Part shown: in pieces, positions 58,816-64,000 of the stretch | Layout of the letters: each line of letters starts with the position of its first letter | Position numbering within the stretch: position 1 is the first letter of the stretch | Assembly: GCA_965218555.1 (NCBI GenBank) | Contig: OZ244625.1 | Span: forward strand, 248,001 to 312,000 | Direction: 5' to 3' | Source: JAPPLB01 sp965218555 | GTDB taxonomy: Bacteria > Acidobacteriota > Terriglobia > Bryobacterales > UBA6623 | DNA length: 64,000 nt | Notes under the pieces: model-generated | What the model saw: only the letters and a program-made list of their open reading frames with translations | What the model was told of the DNA's origin: nothing | The model's database searches: none | Program-made: the position numbers and the translations under genes

Positions 58816-61764
58816 ATGCGAAGAGGGGGGAAACCCGGGACGCTGGGGACGGTGGTCCTGCTGATCGGGCTTGTCTTGGGGCCTTCGGCCGGGATGCTCG
58901 CCGGGAGCGAGCCGGAAGAGTTCTTCGAGACGAAGGTCCGGCCGCTGTTCGCCGCCCAATGCCAGTCGTGTCATGACGCAAAGCAGAAGCTGGGCGGGCT
59001 GGATCTGACGCGGCGCGAGGGCTTGGATCGCGAGGGCAGTGGGGGGCCGGTGATCATCCCCGGAGATGCGGGGGCGAGTGCGCTGATTCGCGCGGTTCGC
59101 TATGAGTCGAAGATCAAGATGCCGCCAACGGCCAAGCTGTCCGCCGCAGAGATCGCGGACTTGACCGAGTGGGTGCGCATGGGGGCGCCCTGGCCCGGGC
59201 TGAAGTCCGCCCGGCGGACGGGCACGGCCGGTGGCGCATTCACGGAAGAAGAAAAGTCGTGGTGGTCCTTCCAGCCGGTGCTGCGGCAGGAGCCTCCGGC
59301 GGTTCGGAACGCAGACTGGGTGCGCACGCCGATCGACAACTTCATCCTGGCGCGTCTGGAAAACGAGGAGTTCGAGCCTGCTCCGGAGGCCGACAGGCTG
59401 ACGCTCCTGCGGCGCTTGACGTATGACCTGACCGGCCTTCCGCCAACCGAGCGTGAAATCGAGAACTTTCTGGCGGACGATTCATCCGACGCCTACGCCA
59501 CCGTCGTGGAGAGGTTACTCGATTCCTCGCGATACGGCGAGCGCTGGGGCCGCCATTGGCTCGATGTCGCGCGCTACGCCGATTCGACCGGGGTCGATGA
59601 AGACCACAAGTACCCCTTCGCCTGGAAATACCGCGACTACGTTGTGGATGCCTTCAATGACGACATCCCCTTCGATCGCTTCCTGCAAGAGCAAATCGCC
59701 GGCGATCTGTTCCCTGCCGAGGAACCGGGCACGGTGAATGCGCGAGGCATCATCGCGACGGGCTTCCTTGCGCTGGGGCCGAAGCTGATTGCCGAGCAGG
59801 ACAAAAAGAAGATGCTCTACGACATGATCGACGAGCAGATCGAGGTCGTCGGCAAGGCCGTGCTTGGGCTGACGCTGCAATGCGCGCGTTGCCACGATCA
59901 CAAGTTCGACCCGATCCGGCAGCGCGACTACTACTCGATGGCGTCGATTTTCCGAAGCACCAGGCAGGTGGAAGACTGGAGGACGCATGTTTCGGAGCTA
60001 TACTTCAAGCCTCTGGTTCCGGAAGCCGAGTCGGCGCTGTACTTCTCTCATCAGAAAAAGATCAAGCTGAAGAATCAGCAGATCAAGAACATCGTTGAAG
60101 AACAGTCGGCGGCCTACGTGAAGAGTGCGCTGCCGGGAGTGCCGCAATATCTTGCAGCAGCTCGGGAAGCCCTGAACGCACCCAAACCGCCGGTTCCCGC
60201 CACAGCGGCTTCGGCAGAAACGGCGGCGGAGCCTGCTCGAGATGCGGCTTTGATGCGAGTCGCATCCAAACATGCCTTGGATGCGGTTCGGCTCGGCAAG
60301 TGGATCGAGTACCTGACGCCGACCGACGAGGTTCGGCCTCATCTGGATCGCTTGCTCGAAGCCGACGAAGCAGAGTTACCAGCGGTCGCGGAGCACTATC
60401 GAGCAGAGTTCGAAAAGACCGCCTCAAAGCGCTACGCCGACTTGGCGGCATGGCGCGTCAAGTTTGACGAGGCTCTTGCCAAGGGCGAGGAGCCTCCCGA
60501 GAGACCCTCTTTCTTCGGCGGCCAGAATCGCTTCTTTACAGAAACGACGACAAGCAAGGGACCCCTGGGCGTCAGCCGCGAAGAGAGAAAGAAGATCTTC
60601 TCCGCGGATGCTGTCAAACGGCTCACGCATTTCGAAGCCGTGCAGCGGGAACTGAAAAAAACTCTTCCGTCGAAGCCTCCTATGGCCAACGCCGTCGCCG
60701 AGGAAGAACCTTATCAGCAACACATTTTCGTCGGCGGCAATGTGCACGCGCCGGGCGAAACGGTGCCCAAGGCCTTTCCGGACGTGCTGACCCATGGTAA
60801 GCAAGCTGAGATTACGGGAATCAGCGGCCGTCTGGAATTGGCCCGCTGGCTGTCGAGCCCCGACAATCCTCTCACTGCGCGCGTCATCGCCAACCGCATC
60901 TGGCAATGGCACTTCGGCGAAGGCCTCGTGCGAACGCCCAACAACTTCGGCAGGTTGGGCGCTTCACCCACCCACCCCGAGCTGCTCGACTACCTCGCGT
61001 CCGAGTTCGTGAAGCGCAGGTGGTCGGTCAAGGCCATGCACCGTTTGATCGTCTTTTCAAGCACCTATCGCATGAGCACCGAGACAACACCGCGAGCGCG
61101 CGAGACGGACCCCGACAACCGGCTCTGGTCGCACTTCAACCGTCGTCGCATGGATGTCGAAGCAATCCGCGATTCGCTGCTGGCGATCGAAGGCACGATC
61201 AACTTCGGGATGGGCGGCACGTTGCAAGAGGGCGAAGGCCAGGGGATGACGACAACCAATCAACTTCCGCCCTTCGACGCCTCGAAGAGCTACCGGCGGA
61301 CGCTCTATCTTCCATTGCGGCGGGCGAACATCCCAAAGCTTCTGACGCTGTTTGATTTCGGCGACGCCACGACGAGCACTGGCGTACGGGCGAGTACGAA
61401 CGTCGCGCCGCAGGCCTTGTTCATGATGAACAGCGAGTTCGTATCACGTGTCGCCGAAGGCTTTGCACGGCGCGTGCTCGCCGAACGCCGGACGCCGGAC
61501 GAGCAGCGCGTGCGTCAGGCTTGGCTAACGGCGCTGGCCAAGGAACCGACAGCAGCCGAAATCGAGGAAGCGCTCGACTACATCAGCGCCTTTGGAAAAC
61601 AGTCTGTCGACAAAGACCTGACAGAAGTGAAAAGTACTCGGATGGAAGGCCCGCATCGCTCACCAGACTACCCCGCCTACCACTACAGCGCATCGACGCT
61701 CGCGGGCTGGCAGAGCTATTTCCGGGTGCTGCTGGCTTCAAACAATTTCATCTACATCCAATGA
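58816..61764 (+). CDS. Exported cytochrome c-DUF1549-DUF1553 (PSD1) protein
   Basis: A 982-residue protein: signal peptide (about 8-30), planctomycete-type cytochrome c domain with CQSCH (49-53), then the DUF1549 region (VRTPIDNFILARLENE, LTYDLTGLPPTEREIENFLAD, RYGERWGRHWLDVARYADSTG). A long helical linker and DUF1553 follow (RVIANRIWQWHFGEGLVRTPNNFGRLG, FSSTYRMSTE, RRMDVEAIRDSLLA, ASTNVAPQALFMMNS). The role is unknown; always exported and typically paired with DUF1501, as here (ATGA overlap). ATG 58816 is chosen from TAATCT 7 nt upstream; the longer frame starts inside repeat copy E and is rejected. Confidence 0.92.
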   Translation: MRRGGKPGTLGTVVLLIGLVLGPSAGMLAGSEPEEFFETKVRPLFAAQCQSCHDAKQKLGGLDLTRREGLDREGSGGPVIIPGDAGASALIRAVRYESKIKMPPTAKLSAAEIADLTEWVRMGAPWPGLKSARRTGTAGGAFTEEEKSWWSFQPVLRQEPPAVRNADWVRTPIDNFILARLENEEFEPAPEADRLTLLRRLTYDLTGLPPTEREIENFLADDSSDAYATVVERLLDSSRYGERWGRHWLDVARYADSTGVDEDHKYPFAWKYRDYVVDAFNDDIPFDRFLQEQIAGDLFPAEEPGTVNARGIIATGFLALGPKLIAEQDKKKMLYDMIDEQIEVVGKAVLGLTLQCARCHDHKFDPIRQRDYYSMASIFRSTRQVEDWRTHVSELYFKPLVPEAESALYFSHQKKIKLKNQQIKNIVEEQSAAYVKSALPGVPQYLAAAREALNAPKPPVPATAASAETAAEPARDAALMRVASKHALDAVRLGKWIEYLTPTDEVRPHLDRLLEADEAELPAVAEHYRAEFEKTASKRYADLAAWRVKFDEALAKGEEPPERPSFFGGQNRFFTETTTSKGPLGVSREERKKIFSADAVKRLTHFEAVQRELKKTLPSKPPMANAVAEEEPYQQHIFVGGNVHAPGETVPKAFPDVLTHGKQAEITGISGRLELARWLSSPDNPLTARVIANRIWQWHFGEGLVRTPNNFGRLGASPTHPELLDYLASEFVKRRWSVKAMHRLIVFSSTYRMSTETTPRARETDPDNRLWSHFNRRRMDVEAIRDSLLAIEGTINFGMGGTLQEGEGQGMTTTNQLPPFDASKSYRRTLYLPLRRANIPKLLTLFDFGDATTSTGVRASTNVAPQALFMMNSEFVSRVAEGFARRVLAERRTPDEQRVRQAWLTALAKEPTAAEIEEALDYISAFGKQSVDKDLTEVKSTRMEGPHRSPDYPAYHYSASTLAGWQSYFRVLLASNNFIYIQ

Positions 61765-63185
61765 CTGCGTTCAAGAAATCACCGCTCTCGCGCCGGATGC
61801 TCCTGCGCAGGTCTGCCTGCGGATTCGGGTTGCTTGGCTTGCGCGGGCTCCTGGCCGCGGAAGAATCGCGCAACCCCCTTGCACCGAAGCAACCTCACCT
61901 TCAGGCGCGGGCCAAGCGGGCGATTTTTATTTTCATGCACGGCGGCCCGTCGCATCTCGATATCTACGATCCCAAGCCACGGCTCGAGCGCGATCACGGC
62001 AAGCCGCTACCGTTCGAGCGCCCACTCACGTTTGCCGAAGAGCAGGTGGGGGGGTTGCTGAAATCGCCTTTTCAATTCAAACGACACGGCGAGAGCGGCA
62101 TTCCGCTCAGCGAACTGTTCCCGAACCTGGCGCGGCACGTTGACGATATGTGCATCATCCGCTCGATGGTCGGCGACAGCGTAGCGCACGGCGGGGCGTT
62201 GATGCAGCTCCATACCGGGACGAACACGTTCACGCGGCCGAGTTGGGGTTCGTGGGTGGTGTACGGCCTCGGGACGGAGAATCAGAACCTGCCGGGATTC
62301 ATTACGCTCAAGCCGACTCTGTTCCACGGCGGCTCCAAGAACTATTCCGCCGGATTTCTACCCGCCGCCTACGAAGGAACGGCCATCGGCTACGCGGCCC
62401 TCGGGCCGGACGACCTGAAGGAACCCATCCAGTATTTGGAACGCAAAGGCGTCTCGCCGGAGCTGCAGCGTTTTGAGCTCGACATGCTGCAGAAAATGAA
62501 TCGCCGCAGCGCGGAACAGGCAAACTTCGACCCGCAGCTCGAAGGACGCATTCAGGCGTTCGAGTTGGCGGCGCGCATGCAAACAGAAGCCCCCGAGGCT
62601 TTCGACATTTCCAAGGAGTCCGAGTCCACCCGCAAACTCTACGGACTCGATCAGGAAGAAACACGCGATTTAGGCTGGCAGTGCCTGGTGGCACGGAGGC
62701 TGTCGGAGCGCGGCGTGCGCTTCGTGCAGGCGTCGCATACCTATCGTGTGGGAAACCCGGTTGGCTGGGATGCTCATTCGAGGCTGGTGCCGAACCACGT
62801 CGGGCGGGCGAAGCAGGTCGATCAGCCGATATCGGCCTTGCTCACGGACATGAAGGCCCGCGGTCTTCTCGACGACACGCTGGTCATCTGTAGCGGCGAG
62901 TTCGGCCGCACTCCGATAGCGCAATCCGGCGACGGACGCGACCACAACCCCTACGGCTATACCTCATGGATGGCCGGCGCGGGCGTCAAGCACGGCTTCA
63001 TCTACGGCGCTACGGATGAGTTTGGCTACCACGCCGTCGAAGACCGTATGCACATCCATGACCTGCACGCCACCGTCCTCCACATCCTCGGCCTCAACCA
63101 CAAAAAGCTCACCTACTTCCATGGGGGCCGCGACTTCCGCCTGACCGACGTGGCCGGCAACGTAGCCGAGAAGCTGCTGGCCTGA
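61761..63185 (+). CDS. DUF1501 protein, Tat-exported
   Basis: A 474-residue protein with a Tat-like N-terminus (LSRRMLLRRSACGFGLLGL, about 9-27). The DUF1501 signature follows: AIFIFMHGGPSHLDIYDPK (about 53-71), IRSMVGDSVAHGGALMQLHTG, LVICSGEFGRTPIAQSGDGRDHNPYG and a metal-binding-like HIHDLHATVLHILGL. The fold is alkaline-phosphatase/sulfatase-like; enzymatic activity is unproven. It overlaps the DUF1553 stop by 4 nt, the standard partnership of these exported proteins. Confidence 0.92.
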   Translation: MTAFKKSPLSRRMLLRRSACGFGLLGLRGLLAAEESRNPLAPKQPHLQARAKRAIFIFMHGGPSHLDIYDPKPRLERDHGKPLPFERPLTFAEEQVGGLLKSPFQFKRHGESGIPLSELFPNLARHVDDMCIIRSMVGDSVAHGGALMQLHTGTNTFTRPSWGSWVVYGLGTENQNLPGFITLKPTLFHGGSKNYSAGFLPAAYEGTAIGYAALGPDDLKEPIQYLERKGVSPELQRFELDMLQKMNRRSAEQANFDPQLEGRIQAFELAARMQTEAPEAFDISKESESTRKLYGLDQEETRDLGWQCLVARRLSERGVRFVQASHTYRVGNPVGWDAHSRLVPNHVGRAKQVDQPISALLTDMKARGLLDDTLVICSGEFGRTPIAQSGDGRDHNPYGYTSWMAGAGVKHGFIYGATDEFGYHAVEDRMHIHDLHATVLHILGLNHKKLTYFHGGRDFRLTDVAGNVAEKLLA

Positions 63186-63220
63186 CGCAGTTCGGGGCGT
63201 CAGGCGGCGGGAAAGGCAGG

Positions 63221-64000
63221 TCAGGAGTCCACGGCGTACTTCTTCACGGCGTCTTCATCCAGCTCGACACCCAACCCGGGCTTGTCGGAAACAATCGCGA
63301 AGCTGTCTTTGATCTCAATCGGGGCGACGATCAGATCATCGACGCGCTGATAGCTGAGGATGTCGCTTGGGTACGTGCAATTGCTCGCCGCCGCGCATGC
63401 ATGCAGATACGACGCATCGCGGATGCCCATGTCGTGCGAAGAGCCGTGCCAAACCTCGTACCCCATGGCCTTCGCGATATAGCAGTTGGACACGAACCGC
63501 GGCATGCTCGCCGGGGACGTATTGAACATGTCGACGGCGCCGGCTGAATAGGCCTTGATCATCTCCAGCGGATTGCTCTGGTGATGGCAAACCATATAGC
63601 TGACCTGGTCCTTGAGCTTGCGATAACCCTCATGATCTTCCTTCGGGAAAGGATCCTCCAGGACCATCATGTTGCCGATTTTGTCCAACTCCTTTGCGAC
63701 CGGCAGACATTGCTCGGACGTGTAGAACCGCTGGTTGGGATCGACAATGGCTTTGATGCCGGGGGCCTCATCGGCAATGGCTTCAATGACCTCCACCACC
63801 GGATCGCTCAGTTTGCATTTGATCTTGATCGAGGTGAATTTGCCCGCCTTGGCGCGTTGGGCGACGCGTCGCATGTCCGCCGCGTTCTTTCGGCCACACC
63901 AGTAACCGACCAGCACTTTCCGCTGCGCGAGGCCTCCAAGCAGCCGATACACGGGCCAGCCGACTGCCTTGCCAACGATATCGTAGAGAGCGACCTCGAA
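63221..64000 (-). CDS. Mandelate racemase/muconate lactonizing-type enolase-superfamily protein, partial
   Basis: The frame is open to the right edge; 259 residues are visible and the N-terminal capping domain is missing. The visible barrel has KFTSIKIKCKLSDPV (Lys acid/base), GIKAIVDPNQRF (Asp), MMVLEDPFPKED (Glu), VCHHQSN in place of the usual third metal ligand block, VWHGSSHDMGIRDAS, and a C-terminal GLGVELDEDAVKKYAV. The His-His and SSHD elements suggest a mandelate-racemase-like member with histidine base; substrate unknown. It is convergent with the DUF1501 gene. Confidence 0.85.
   Translation of the reverse strand, partial: FEVALYDIVGKAVGWPVYRLLGGLAQRKVLVGYWCGRKNAADMRRVAQRAKAGKFTSIKIKCKLSDPVVEVIEAIADEAPGIKAIVDPNQRFYTSEQCLPVAKELDKIGNMMVLEDPFPKEDHEGYRKLKDQVSYMVCHHQSNPLEMIKAYSAGAVDMFNTSPASMPRFVSNCYIAKAMGYEVWHGSSHDMGIRDASYLHACAAASNCTYPSDILSYQRVDDLIVAPIEIKDSFAIVSDKPGLGVELDEDAVKKYAVDS

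Overview
The window is GC-rich bacterial chromosome. It has an Oar-like TonB receptor with a carboxypeptidase-regulatory N-terminus, DUF1549/DUF1553 plus DUF1501 pairs, a cytochrome c / copper-monooxygenase-like / TPR protein, a DUF1080 protein, Tat-exported sugar-isomerase-like proteins and an ECF sigma locus. This mix is typical of Acidobacteriota (Solibacter/Bryobacterales or Vicinamibacteria type) and also occurs in Planctomycetota. I infer Acidobacteriota from gene content only. No rRNA and no CRISPR array were seen; one tRNA-Glu(UUC) is present.

Layout. 1-5 kb: end of a DUF1553 gene, a Uma2 nuclease, a metallopeptidase-like lipoprotein, YjbQ and two FtsX/MacB permeases. 5-11.3 kb: membrane-fusion protein and ATPase that complete the exporter, then the TonB receptor. 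11.3-16.3 kb: a 269-bp duplication enclosing a small coiled-coil gene, the cytochrome/TPR protein, a redoxin lipoprotein and a TIM-barrel isomerase. 16.6-17.4 kb: remnant with a truncated ArdC. 17.7-21.9 kb: DUF1080 protein, CehA-type hydrolase and an ECF sigma factor with two membrane partners. 22.1-27.5 kb: an Oxygen-tolerance (Bat)-like operon on the minus strand. 27.6-30.4 kb: a Mu-like gp27/gp28 terminase pair alone inside nested repeats. 30.4-33.6 kb: Wzt-like ATPase, methyltransferase, tRNA-Glu, XRE regulator. 33.7-37.0 kb: N4-cytosine methyltransferase, frameshifted endonuclease and an ICMT-like membrane methyltransferase between 49-bp direct repeats. 37.1-41.4 kb: gamma-glutamyltransferase, a 386-bp inverted-repeat element, MBL-fold protein, Gfo/Idh/MocA oxidoreductase. 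41.5-48.3 kb: frameshifted type IIG restriction-modification gene, broken DUF2283 gene, VapBC45-like pair, unknown protein. 48.6-54.7 kb: acyl-CoA ligase, isomerase-like protein, and a tightly overlapped four-gene operon (VTT membrane protein, GNAT, enolase-superfamily enzyme, divergent DHPS-like protein). 55-64 kb: Fic protein, exported methyltransferase, DUF6526-like protein, HpcH/HpaI aldolase, a complete DUF1553-DUF1501 pair, and a partial enolase-superfamily gene at the edge.

Two genome-wide patterns stand out. (1) A ~182-bp interspersed repeat whose whole length is an imperfect palindrome occurs five times (5028, 21918, 45686, 48312, 58595), plus a 42-bp version made only of the two ends (51203). 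Copies sit at gene ends and three supply the stop codon. (2) More than ten genes have a TANNNT -10 hexamer 5-13 nt before the start codon and no Shine-Dalgarno sequence, which points to leaderless or very short-leader transcription. I used this to choose several starts.

The best candidates for something undescribed are the terminase-only cassette with its hugging terminal repeats, the palindromic repeat family, and the VTT-GNAT-enolase-DHPS-like operon, in which the DHPS signature positions are replaced.
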